A stretch of DNA of 64,000 nucleotides from assembly GCF_016862435.1 (NCBI RefSeq), contig NZ_BOMY01000006.1:48345-112344 (forward strand). The letters are read 5' to 3'. The notes beneath the pieces are model-generated. The model ran no database searches. It was not told the origin of the DNA and saw only the letters and a list, made by a program, of their open reading frames with translations. Of this stretch, positions 35,821-43,630 are shown piece after piece; position 1 is the stretch's first letter, and each line of letters opens with the position of its first letter. The stretch is from Paractinoplanes tereljensis (GTDB lineage Bacteria > Actinomycetota > Actinomycetes > Mycobacteriales > Micromonosporaceae). A program made the translations under genes and the position numbers.

Positions 35821-36546
35821 ATGAACCAGTCACTCGACGGCCGGACGGTGCTCGTCACCGGCGCGAACGGCGGCCTCGGCGAGCACTTCGTAGGCCAAGC
35901 CCTCGACCGGGGCGCGGCGGCGGTCTACGCCGCCGCGCGCACGCCGAAGAGCTGGGCCGACGCCCGGGTGCGGCCGCTGGCCCTCGATCTGAACGACCCC
36001 GCGGCCGCGGACCGGGCCGCGCTGGCCGCGCCGGACGTCGACCTGCTGATCAACAACGCCGCGATCGCGCCGGCCGGCGACTCCATCTCCGGACCGGAGG
36101 AAGAACTTCGCAAAACCTTCGAAACCAACTTCTTCGGTACGCTCCGCGTCGCGCGCGCCTTCACCCCGGTGCTGGCGGCCAACGGCGGCGGGACCCTGCT
36201 GAACGTCCTGTCGTCGGCGGCCTGGGTCAACGTGCCGACCGGGTACGCGGCCTCGAAGGCGGCGATGTGGTCGGCGACCAACGCGCTGCGATTCGAGCTG
36301 CGCGGGCAGAAGACGCAGGTCATCGCGTTGCTGGTCGGCATGATCGACACCCCGATGTCGGCCCGCTGGGACGTGCCGAAGGTCAGCGCGCAGAGCGTGG
36401 TGGCCCAGGCCTACGACGCGGTCGCGGACGGCTCGATCGAAGTGCTGGCCGACGACCAGACCCGTTACCTGAAGTCCCGCCTGAACACCAAGGCCGAGGA
36501 GCTCTACCCCTGGCTGGACGAACAGCTCGCCTCGTTCGTGCCCTGA
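35821..36546 (+). CDS. Short-chain dehydrogenase/reductase (SDR)
   Basis: 241 residues, classical SDR: cofactor loop TGANGGLG (14-21), NNAA near 77, and the catalytic Ser and YAASK (Tyr/Lys). It oxidises or reduces an unknown alcohol/carbonyl. AAGGAG ribosome site 7 nt before the ATG. With the divergent epoxide hydrolase this suggests a detoxification unit in which an epoxide is opened and the diol or carbonyl is then converted. Confidence 0.9.
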   Translation: MNQSLDGRTVLVTGANGGLGEHFVGQALDRGAAAVYAAARTPKSWADARVRPLALDLNDPAAADRAALAAPDVDLLINNAAIAPAGDSISGPEEELRKTFETNFFGTLRVARAFTPVLAANGGGTLLNVLSSAAWVNVPTGYAASKAAMWSATNALRFELRGQKTQVIALLVGMIDTPMSARWDVPKVSAQSVVAQAYDAVADGSIEVLADDQTRYLKSRLNTKAEELYPWLDEQLASFVP

Positions 36547-36611
36547 TCGGCGCGCGAAAGTCGCGCAACGGCCGCGGCCCACCGGTGAGGTCGCGCCGGC
36601 GCCACGGCTCC

Positions 36612-36669
36612 CGAGGATTGCGGTTGGGGGCCCGAAAAGGCGTACGGCTAAAGGGTTGAGGTTTTGGGG
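36612..36669 (-). repeat. Left copy of an inverted pair of about 55-bp repeats bracketing the ABC/GntR/amidohydrolase module
   Basis: Read on the minus strand this segment shares CCCCAAAA, CTTTAGC, GTACGCCTTTTCG (13/13) and CAACCGCAAT (10/10), in that order, with 41174-41227 on the plus strand. It contains the last codons and TAG stop of the ATPase gene. Confidence 0.8.
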
Positions 36670-37427
36670 AGGTGGGTGTCGCTCAGCAGGAGCGAATGCA
36701 GCTCGGCCGAGACACCGGCGACCTGGTCCATGTGCGCGTTGTGGCCGAAGGAGCGCGGGCGCGGGATCGGGATCTCGACCAGGCGCCGCACCTGGCCGGG
36801 GCGGGAGCTGAGGACCGCGACCCGGTCGGCCAGCAGGACCGCCTCCTGAATGGAGTGGGTCACAAAAACGATGGTCGTGCCGAGGTCCATGTGGATACGC
36901 TGAAGCTCCACGGCCAGTTCCTCGCGGGTCAGCGCGTCGAGGGCCGAGAACGGCTCGTCCATCAGCATGACCTTGGGGTTCTGGATCAGCGCGCGGCAGA
37001 GTGAGACGCGCTGCTGCATGCCGCCGGAGAGTTCGTGCGGCAGGCGTTTGCGGAAGGCCGTGAGGCCGGTGGTTTCCAGGAGGCGGTCGACCTGGGCGCG
37101 GTGGTCGGCCTTGCGGCGGCCGAAGATCTCGACCGGCAGCATGATGTTGTCCTCGACCGAGCGCCACGGCAGCAGGGCCGGCTTCTGGAAGACCATCGCG
37201 ACGTCGCGGCGCGGCTCGCGCACCACCTCGCCGGCCACCCGCACCTCGCCCTTGGTCGGCTTGAGCAGGCCGGCGACCATGCGCAGCAGGGTGGATTTAC
37301 CGCAGCCGGAGCGGCCGATCACGGTGAGGAACTCGCCCTCGCCGATGGTCAGGCTGATGTCCCGGATCGCCTCGACCGGGCCGGACTTGCCCTTGAACGT
37401 CTGCGATACGCCGTCGATAGAAATCAT
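36648..37427 (-). CDS. ABC transporter ATP-binding protein (nitrate/sulfonate/taurine-type, SsuB-like)
   Basis: 259 residues with Walker A GRSGCGKST (about 38-46), Q-loop VFQKPALLPW, signature LSGGMQQR, Walker B VMLMDEP and the switch His in VTHSIQEA. The ALLPW Q-loop and the ending RPRSF are typical of SsuB/TauB/NrtD ATPases. It powers uptake with the permease, whose stop overlaps this start by 4 bases, and the upstream lipoprotein. Its stop codon lies inside the left bracketing repeat. Confidence 0.92.
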   Translation of the reverse strand: MISIDGVSQTFKGKSGPVEAIRDISLTIGEGEFLTVIGRSGCGKSTLLRMVAGLLKPTKGEVRVAGEVVREPRRDVAMVFQKPALLPWRSVEDNIMLPVEIFGRRKADHRAQVDRLLETTGLTAFRKRLPHELSGGMQQRVSLCRALIQNPKVMLMDEPFSALDALTREELAVELQRIHMDLGTTIVFVTHSIQEAVLLADRVAVLSSRPGQVRRLVEIPIPRPRSFGHNAHMDQVAGVSAELHSLLLSDTHLPKTSTL

Positions 37428-38206
37428 TTCGCGACCCTCCACGGGACGAGCAGGCGTTCGATCCCGGCGACCAGATAGAAGAGGACGACGCCGGTGACGG
37501 CCAGCAGGACCAGCGCGGCGAAGGCCAGCGGGGTGTCGTTGGAGGCGCCGGAGCCGGCGATGACCGAGCCGAGGCCGCGGTCGGGGTTGACCACCTCGCC
37601 GATCACCGCGCCGATGATGGCCAGCGGGGTGGCGACCTTGAGGCCGACGAAGACCTGCGGCAGCGCCCAGGTGAGCCGCACCTTGACGAAGGTCTGCCAC
37701 CAGGACGCCTTCAGCGAGCGGGTGAGTTCCTGCAGGTCGTCGGGGGTGGAGGTGAGCCCGGCCATGGTCGAGACGATCACCGGGAAGAAGCTCACCAGGA
37801 CCACCATGACGATTTTCGGGGAGTCGCCGAAACCCATCCAGACCAGCAGCAGCGGCGCGAGGGCGACCTTGGGCACCGCGTTGATCGCGGCCAGGATCGG
37901 CATCGCCATCCGCTCGACGGTGCGCGACGCGGCCAGGGTCACCGCGATCACCAGGCCGAGGGCCACCGCGATGGCGAACCCGATCAACACCCGCTGCAGG
38001 GTGGTCCAGGTTTCCTGAAGGAGAAACTCGGGCGTACGCAGGAACGTGTCGACGACGTCGGCCGGTGAGGGCACGTAGAACGGGTCGATGTGGAACGCCG
38101 CGGTGATCGCCCACCAGCCGGTGACCGTGATGATCACGCCGAGGATCGGCAGCCCCACGTTGGTCCACACCCGCGAGGTCCGCGAGCCGGCGTCGAAGTC
38201 CGTCAT
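37424..38206 (-). CDS. ABC transporter permease (SsuC/TauC-like)
   Basis: 260 residues, six TM helices and the EAA loop in LQELTRSLKASWWQTFVKVRLTWALPQVFVGLK-type form, here seen as ASWWQTFVKVRLTWALP. INAVPKVALAPLLLVWMGFGDSPKI is the family hallmark. It overlaps the ATPase gene (ATGA) and follows the lipoprotein gene by 60 bp. Confidence 0.92.
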   Translation of the reverse strand: MTDFDAGSRTSRVWTNVGLPILGVIITVTGWWAITAAFHIDPFYVPSPADVVDTFLRTPEFLLQETWTTLQRVLIGFAIAVALGLVIAVTLAASRTVERMAMPILAAINAVPKVALAPLLLVWMGFGDSPKIVMVVLVSFFPVIVSTMAGLTSTPDDLQELTRSLKASWWQTFVKVRLTWALPQVFVGLKVATPLAIIGAVIGEVVNPDRGLGSVIAGSGASNDTPLAFAALVLLAVTGVVLFYLVAGIERLLVPWRVAK

Positions 38207-38266
38207 GTTTCCTGCTCCTGTGTAGAGCGTGCGCGGGGCGGGAGTTTACCCGCCCCGCGCAGTGCG

Positions 38267-39304
38267 TCAGCTGGCCGGGATGAAGCTGAAGTCGACGACC
38301 TTGTCCGGCGTGAGGCCGGCCGGGATCAGGCCGTTGCCCTGCAGAACCGCGATGCTGCGGGCCACCCGCTCCTGGTCGAGGTGGCCGAGCGGGGCACCGT
38401 TCGGCGGAGCGACGTACGGCTTCATGGCGTTGATCTCACCGACGGCCGCGGGGATGGCGGCGGTCGGCTCGGCCTTGTTCATGATGCTGGCGGCCTCGTC
38501 GGGGTGGTCGACGGCGTACTGCAGGCCCTTCATCGCGGCGTCGGTGAACTTCTTCACCAGGTCCTTGTCGCTGGCGATGAGCTCCTCGCGGGCGATGATC
38601 GCGTTGCCGAACAGGTCGGACAGGTACTCCGAGTACGGCATCACGGTCACCTCCTTCTTGGAGGCGGTCTCCAGGGCCTTCTTGCTGAGCAGGAAGGTCG
38701 ACAGCGCGTCCACCTTGCGCTGGGCCATCAGGCCGTTCAGCGCGGTGGCCTGGGCGCCCTGCAGCTTGACCGACTTGGGGTCGAGGCCGGCCTGCTTGGC
38801 GTAGGCCGGGAAGAGCAGCTCGCTCACCGAACCGGTACCGGTGCCGACGGTCTTGCCGGCCAGGTCGGTCGGCTTGGTGATCTTGGTGTCGGCCGTGGTC
38901 ATGATGGACACCAGCGTCTGCTGGTGCACCGCGGCGACCGCGCGCCAGTTGGTGAACTTGCCCAGGCCGGCCTGGATCTCGGCGCCGGTGAAGTCGAGGG
39001 CCGCGAACTGCGCGCCGCCCGACTTGATCAGCGTGAGGTTCTGGACGTTACCGGTGCCCTTCTGGATGTCGACGTCGATGCCGGCGTCCTTGAAGAAGCC
39101 CTTCTCCTTCGCCACCCATACGAAGGAGTCACGGCCCACGGCGCCGAACGCCGTCACGTAGGTGACCTTCTTCAGGTCGCCGCTGCCGGCGCTGACGGTC
39201 GAGCCGCCGTCGCTGGAGCTGTCGTCCTTGGAGCATGCACTGGCCGTCACGAGCACCGTGGCGAGCAGCGTGGTAGCCGCCAGCACACGAGAGCGTCTGA
39301 ACAT
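38267..39304 (-). CDS. ABC transporter substrate-binding lipoprotein (NMT1/THI5-like)
   Basis: 345 residues with a lipobox (LVTASAC) and a Ser-rich linker. The core VTYVTAFGAVGRDSFVWVAKEKGFFKDAGIDVDI fits NMT1/SsuA-type periplasmic proteins, which bind nitrate, sulfonates, thiamine pyrimidine precursors or similar small organics; substrate cannot be told here. AGGAGG lies 7 nt before the ATG at 39304. First gene of the transport operon, divergent from gntR. Confidence 0.9.
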   Translation of the reverse strand: MFRRSRVLAATTLLATVLVTASACSKDDSSSDGGSTVSAGSGDLKKVTYVTAFGAVGRDSFVWVAKEKGFFKDAGIDVDIQKGTGNVQNLTLIKSGGAQFAALDFTGAEIQAGLGKFTNWRAVAAVHQQTLVSIMTTADTKITKPTDLAGKTVGTGTGSVSELLFPAYAKQAGLDPKSVKLQGAQATALNGLMAQRKVDALSTFLLSKKALETASKKEVTVMPYSEYLSDLFGNAIIAREELIASDKDLVKKFTDAAMKGLQYAVDHPDEAASIMNKAEPTAAIPAAVGEINAMKPYVAPPNGAPLGHLDQERVARSIAVLQGNGLIPAGLTPDKVVDFSFIPAS

Positions 39305-39606
39305 CCCTAAGCCTCCTGAGAATCCGCCGGTCCGATCGGCGGCGATGACTGTTCGTCTGACCTGCATGGACGGTCTGTCAATTGACGATCGTCCGTTCGG
39401 TCCCGCGTCCGGTCGAGATCGTAGAGCAGGGGGTCTCACCTGTCATCGCGCTCTTTTCGGGCGAATCGGCCGTCATATACTGGCCATCGCCCTCCCAAAT
39501 GGACATCGACGCAGGTCAAGCGTCGGTTGACAGTGATCGGGCCGAACGCGATGCTGTGCACAAGATTGTGAGCAATCCGTGGCTCTTCTGAGGGGGACAG
39601 CATTTC
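39305..39606. promoter_or_regulatory. 302-bp divergent control region between the uptake operon and gntR
   Basis: No gene. Two overlapping 10-bp palindromes, GTCAATTGAC and GACGATCGTC (39377-39393), lie on the transporter side. On the gntR side are TTGACA at 39527-39532 and the inverted repeat CACAA-GA-TTGTG (39559-39570), about 37 bp before the GTG start. The latter is a plausible GntR operator. Confidence 0.65.
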
Positions 39607-40260
39607 GTGACGTCGCCTGCCGTCGACGACGCCTACGAGCGGTTGCGGTCCCTCATCTACACCGGCGAACTGATGCCGAACGAGCGCCTCGTCGAGGCCG
39701 ATCTGGCCCAGCGGCTACAGGTCAGCCGGGCGATCGTGCGCACCGCGCTGGTCCGCCTCGGCCAGGACGGGATCGTCGTGCACACCCCGCACCGCGGGGC
39801 CCGGGTGCGGGTGGTGACCGACGCCGAGGCGGTGGAGATCCTCCAGGCCCGAGCCGTGCTGGAAGCGTTGACCGCCCGGCAGGCCGCGGCCCGCGCCACC
39901 GCCCGGGAGATCACCGCGGTCCGCCGGGTGCTGACCGGCATGGAACGCAAACTCGCGGAGGGCGACCTGCTCGGTTACTCCGAGGGCAATGCCGCCCTGC
40001 ACGCCGCGATCATCGCGGCGGCCCGGCACGAGACCGCGGCCCGGCTGATTGCCGGACTGCGCGGCCAGATGGTCCGGTTCCAGTTCCGCACCATCCTGGT
40101 CCCCGGGCGGGCCCCCGATTCGCTGGCCGAGCACACCGCGATCGTGGACGCGATCGCCGGCCGCGACCCGGACGCCGCCGAGAACGCCATGCGGCACCAC
40201 CTGAGCCATGTCGAAGCGGCACTGTCCCGCCGACGCCTTAGTCATTTTGGAGAGTCATGA
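39607..40260 (+). CDS. GntR-family regulator, FadR/FCD subfamily
   Basis: 217 residues. N-terminal winged helix (about 5-70; ERLVEADLAQRLQVSRAIVRTALVRLGQDGIV) and a C-terminal all-helical FCD domain with metal-ligand-type residues (Asp/Asn, three His, e.g. GNAALHAAI, EHTAIVDAI, AMRHHLSHVEAAL). FCD regulators bind small carboxylates. GTG start with GAGGGGGA 7-8 nt upstream. Overlaps the amidohydrolase start by 4 bases, so the two are co-translated. Confidence 0.9.
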   Translation: MTSPAVDDAYERLRSLIYTGELMPNERLVEADLAQRLQVSRAIVRTALVRLGQDGIVVHTPHRGARVRVVTDAEAVEILQARAVLEALTARQAAARATAREITAVRRVLTGMERKLAEGDLLGYSEGNAALHAAIIAAARHETAARLIAGLRGQMVRFQFRTILVPGRAPDSLAEHTAIVDAIAGRDPDAAENAMRHHLSHVEAALSRRRLSHFGES

Positions 40261-41189
40261 GCGAGCACCCTGTCCCGTCCGCGGCCGCGCGCGAGATCGT
40301 CACCGGGGGTTACGACACGCACGTGCACATCGCCCCCGACGTGATGGAACGGCGCATCGACGACCTGTCCCTGGCCCGGCGGTTTTCCGAGGTCGGGCTG
40401 GCCGGGTTTGTCATCAAATCGCACTACCTGACGACCGCCGAGCGGGCCTCGGTGGTCCGGGCGGCGGTTCCGGGCACCGACGTGCTGGGCGCGATCACCC
40501 TGAACGGCTCGATGGGCGGCATGAACCCGGCCGCCGTGGAGATCGCCGGCCGGCTGGGCGCCCGGATTGTCTGGATGCCCACCGTCGACTCCCGCAACCA
40601 GCGCAGCAGCACCGCCTCCGACCTGCCCGGCAGCAAGCCGGCGATGTGGGGCGCGCTGCAGGCCGACCTGCACGCGCAGGGCATCGTCCCCGACGTGGTC
40701 GAGGTCCTTTCCTCCGACGGCGTCACTGTGCTGGAGTCGGTGCGCAAGGTGCTGCGGGTGATCGCCCGGCACGACATGGTGCTGGCCACCGGCCACCTGT
40801 CGGCCCCGGAGATCCTCGCCGTTGTCAGGGCTTCAAAAACCGAGGGCGTCCGCCGGATCGTCGTGACCCACCCCGAATTCACGTCGCAGCGGCTGACGGT
40901 CGAGCAGCAGCAGGAGTTGGCGGCCGAAGGCGCCCTGCTGGAGCGCTGCTTCACCACGCCGTACACCGGCAAGGTGTCCTGGGAGGACCTGTTCGCCAAC
41001 ATCCGCGCGGTCGGGCCGCAGCACTCGGTGCTTTCCAGCGACCTCGGCCAGCCGTTCAACCCGCCCGTCGAGGACGGGTTGGCCCTCTTCGCGGACCGCT
41101 TGCTGGCGGCCGGCTTCACCGCCGACGAAATCCGGACGATGGCCGTCGAGAATTCCCGGCGCCTGGCCGCCGACCCCAAAAACCTTTAG
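40257..41189 (+). CDS. DUF6282 amidohydrolase-superfamily protein
   Basis: 310 residues with a metal-dependent TIM-barrel look: YDTHVHIAPD near 20 (metal-binding HxH), IKSHYLTT, a likely His ligand in ATGHLSAPEI, VVTHPEFTSQ, and a final Asp in SSDLGQPFNPP. These fit the DUF6282 group; substrate unknown. ATGA overlap with gntR fixes the start. With the divergent ABC uptake genes it suggests import followed by hydrolysis of one small molecule. The TAG stop lies in the right bracketing repeat. Confidence 0.85.
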   Translation: MSEHPVPSAAAREIVTGGYDTHVHIAPDVMERRIDDLSLARRFSEVGLAGFVIKSHYLTTAERASVVRAAVPGTDVLGAITLNGSMGGMNPAAVEIAGRLGARIVWMPTVDSRNQRSSTASDLPGSKPAMWGALQADLHAQGIVPDVVEVLSSDGVTVLESVRKVLRVIARHDMVLATGHLSAPEILAVVRASKTEGVRRIVVTHPEFTSQRLTVEQQQELAAEGALLERCFTTPYTGKVSWEDLFANIRAVGPQHSVLSSDLGQPFNPPVEDGLALFADRLLAAGFTADEIRTMAVENSRRLAADPKNL

Positions 41190-41227
41190 CGGGTACGCCT
41201 TTTCGCGCTCGACAACCGCAATTATCG
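41174..41227 (+). repeat. Right copy of the inverted bracketing repeat
   Basis: Partner of 36612-36669 in opposite orientation: CCCCAAAA, CTTTAGC, GTACGCCTTTTCG (41193-41205) and CAACCGCAAT (41213-41222). It covers the last codons and stop of the amidohydrolase gene. TTCGCG/CGCGAA could also form a hairpin here. Confidence 0.8.
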
Positions 41228-41301
41228 CGAACCCCGCCTTCGGCGGCTGCCGCCGGCGCGACCCGGGCGATGGGTCCAGGCCGGAGCGCGGCCTTCGCGC
41301 T

Positions 41302-42084
41302 TTACCCGGTGAGGCCGACCAGCTGTTTGCCGAGGGACTCGGCCGGCTCCGGGTCGTCGGTGAGCGCGATGACGATGGCCGACGTGGCGGTCGCCGGCGA
41401 CGCGATGACGAAGGTGACGCAGCCGGGCGAGCGGCCGGTGTGTGCAAAGGCAGGACCGCGTTCGCCGGGCAGGATGTGCGAACCCCAGGCGTACGGCACG
41501 AAGGCCCCGTCCCGCAGCTTGCCCGGCTGGCGCAGCACAGCGGTGAGGCGCGGGCCGAGGGCGCCGATGTGCATCGCCTCGGCCCAGCGCAGCATGTCGC
41601 GCGCGGTCGACCAGACCTCGTCGCCGGACGGCCCAGCCCGGAACTGGGTCGAGGCCATGCCGAGCGGGGTGAACAGGTGCTTCTGGGCGATCTCGGCAAC
41701 CGGCCGGCCGGCGGCCCGCTCGGCCAGAATCGCCAGGCAGGCGTAACCGATGTCGCTGTCCGAGAAGACCGTCCCCGGCTCGGCCTCCGGCCGGGACAGC
41801 CCCTCGATCCAGTCGCCACGCCCGGCCGGCACCGCTTCCCCAGGCAGCCCACTGGTGTGGTGGATCAGGTGGTGCAGGCGGATGGGCGCGGCCCAGGCCG
41901 GCAGCTCGGGCAGCAGCGTGCGCACCGGCAGGTTGGGATCAAGGTCGCCCTGCCGAACGAGAATCGCGACGCAGGTCGCCACGATCCACCTCCCGGCGGC
42001 CGCGATGCTGACCACCGTCTCGGCCTCCTCCGCGGCGTCGCCGAGCCAGGTGACACCGGCGGCGTTCGCATAGCCGGCCGTCAT
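41302..42084 (-). CDS. Beta-lactamase-fold (serine hydrolase) protein with degenerate active site
   Basis: 260 residues. The overall pattern of class C beta-lactamase/serine hydrolases is clear (LVRQGDLDPNLPVRTLLPELP, LHHLIHHTSGLPG, GMASTQF, AHTGRSPGC). Where the catalytic Ser-x-x-Lys should be (usual GSVSK), the sequence reads AAAGR, and the Tyr-x-Asn motif reads FSDSD. The protein is therefore probably inactive as a hydrolase and may bind peptides or muropeptides. Its N-terminus is also shorter than usual. ATG at 42084 has GAGAGGA upstream; a GTG at 42105 is an alternative. No signal peptide. Confidence 0.78.
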   Translation of the reverse strand: MTAGYANAAGVTWLGDAAEEAETVVSIAAAGRWIVATCVAILVRQGDLDPNLPVRTLLPELPAWAAPIRLHHLIHHTSGLPGEAVPAGRGDWIEGLSRPEAEPGTVFSDSDIGYACLAILAERAAGRPVAEIAQKHLFTPLGMASTQFRAGPSGDEVWSTARDMLRWAEAMHIGALGPRLTAVLRQPGKLRDGAFVPYAWGSHILPGERGPAFAHTGRSPGCVTFVIASPATATSAIVIALTDDPEPAESLGKQLVGLTG

Positions 42085-42188
42085 CCGCGTCCTCTCGTCA
42101 ACTGCCACGCCGCCAAGATAGCGACCCCCGCGCCCGCCCGCCCGACTCCCGGTCCGTCCTCCACTCCCCTCCGGCCCCGTCGCGAGGC

Positions 42189-42947
42189 CTAGGCGGGCTT
42201 GGTCCCGCAGGCCAGGAGATGGATAGAGGCTTCGGCCATGGCTGTCTCCGCGACTCGCGCGAGTTCCAACGCGCCGGCGTTGAGTGCCGGGTCGCGCCGA
42301 GCCCACGCGCCGGTGGGGCCTTCGACTCCGACGACCTGAACGTGGTGCAGCCCGGCGGTTCGTAGCTCGGTCTCGAGTTCGCGGGTGTCGTGCAGGTAGG
42401 CCACCCGGTCCCAGCCGTCGCCCTCCTCGACATGCCCGTGCCGCATCGACGCCACCGTGTGCCGGTGCCGGGCCGGATCGCCGAGCTCGCCGGCCGCCGC
42501 CCGGACGAAGACCCGGCCCCAGCGCGACAGGGCCGCGGCCACCAGGACTCCGCCGGGGCGCAGCACCCGGGACGCCTCGGTGAGCGCCTGCGCACGGTCG
42601 GCGGCATCCGGAAGGTGGTACAGCGGCCCCAGAAGCAGCACGGCATCGGCCGTCTCGTCGCCGGCCGGCAGCCGCCTCGCGTCACCCACCTGGGCCGGCA
42701 CGCCCTTGGCCCGGGCCTGGTCCACATGCTTGGGCACGATGTCGTAGAGCGTGACCTCGTAGCCGAGGTCGAGCAGGTGCCGGGCCTGGCGGCCGGGTCC
42801 GCCGCCGGCGTCGATCACCCGGCCCGGCGCTGGTGGGAGCCAGCGGGCCAGCAGTTCACAGGTCCGCACCCACTCCACCTGGTTGCGGTCCAGCGTCATC
42901 CGGATGTCCTCGTCCCCGAGGGTATAGATGTCAACCATGCCCGCCAT
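42189..42947 (-). CDS. SAM-dependent methyltransferase (class I)
   Basis: 252 residues. Motif I VIDAGGGPGRQARHL (about 46-60), acidic loop LYDIVP, DAVLLLGPLYHL and LRPGGVLVAA are standard class I Rossmann methyltransferase motifs. Substrate unknown. Start not certain: ATGs at 42947 and 42938 and a TTG at 42983 are in frame, none with a good ribosome site. Confidence 0.85.
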   Translation of the reverse strand: MAGMVDIYTLGDEDIRMTLDRNQVEWVRTCELLARWLPPAPGRVIDAGGGPGRQARHLLDLGYEVTLYDIVPKHVDQARAKGVPAQVGDARRLPAGDETADAVLLLGPLYHLPDAADRAQALTEASRVLRPGGVLVAAALSRWGRVFVRAAAGELGDPARHRHTVASMRHGHVEEGDGWDRVAYLHDTRELETELRTAGLHHVQVVGVEGPTGAWARRDPALNAGALELARVAETAMAEASIHLLACGTKPA

Positions 42948-42994
42948 GACTGAAGCGTCGGCGGTAACCGGGGATACGAGCAACGCAATTCCGG

Positions 42995-43630
42995 TCAGGC
43001 GTTGAGGTAGGCCAGGACGGCCAGGACGCGGCGGTTGTCGTCTTCGGACGGGGGCAGGTCGAGCTTGGTGAAGATGTTGTTGATGTGTTTGCTCACCGCC
43101 TTCTCGGTCACGAACAGGCGGGCCGCGATCGCCGCGTTCGAGCGGCCCGCCGCCATCTCGCCGAGCACCTCGCGCTCCCGGCCGGTCAGCACGTCGAGCG
43201 GGCGGCTGCGGTCGAGGAGCCGGGCCACCACCTCCGGGTCCATCACCGTGCCGCCGCCCGCCACCTGCCGGACCGCGTCGATGAACTGGGCCACGTCGGA
43301 GACCCGGTCCTTGAGCAGGTAGCCGACGCCGCCGCTGCGGTCGCCGAGCAGCTCGCGCGCGTAGAGCGGCTCGACGTGCTGGGACAGCACCAGGACCGGC
43401 TGGCCGGGCACGGCGGTGCGGGCCGCGATCGCCGCCTGCAGACCCTCGTCGGTGAAGGTGGGCGGCAGCCGGACGTCGACGACCGCGACGTCCGGCTTGT
43501 GGCCGAGCAGGGTGGGCAGCAGCGCGGGGCCGTTGTCGACGGCCGCGACCACCCGGAATTCAAAGGCCTCGAGCAGCCGCGTCAGTCCGTCCCGGAGGAG
43601 AGCGTGGTCCTCGGCGATGACAACACGCAC
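42995..43630 (-). CDS. NarL-family response regulator (DesR-like context)
   Basis: 211 residues. Receiver domain with acidic pocket Glu7/Asp8 and phospho-acceptor Asp52 (VAVVDVRLP), then a LuxR-type helix-turn-helix (LTGREREVLGEMAAGRSNAAIAARLFVTEKAVSKHINNIFTKLDL in spirit; VTEKAVSKHI is clear). GTG start within the kinase gene with GGAG 5 nt upstream; the two genes overlap by 49 bp. It probably binds the 18-bp palindrome upstream of the kinase and desaturase genes. Confidence 0.92.
   Translation of the reverse strand: MRVVIAEDHALLRDGLTRLLEAFEFRVVAAVDNGPALLPTLLGHKPDVAVVDVRLPPTFTDEGLQAAIAARTAVPGQPVLVLSQHVEPLYARELLGDRSGGVGYLLKDRVSDVAQFIDAVRQVAGGGTVMDPEVVARLLDRSRPLDVLTGREREVLGEMAAGRSNAAIAARLFVTEKAVSKHINNIFTKLDLPPSEDDNRRVLAVLAYLNA

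Noticed and set aside
39556..39580. Lac-operator-like ATTGTGAGCAAT
   Set aside because: No LacI-type gene nearby; it is better read as part of the CACAA-GA-TTGTG palindrome of the gntR promoter.
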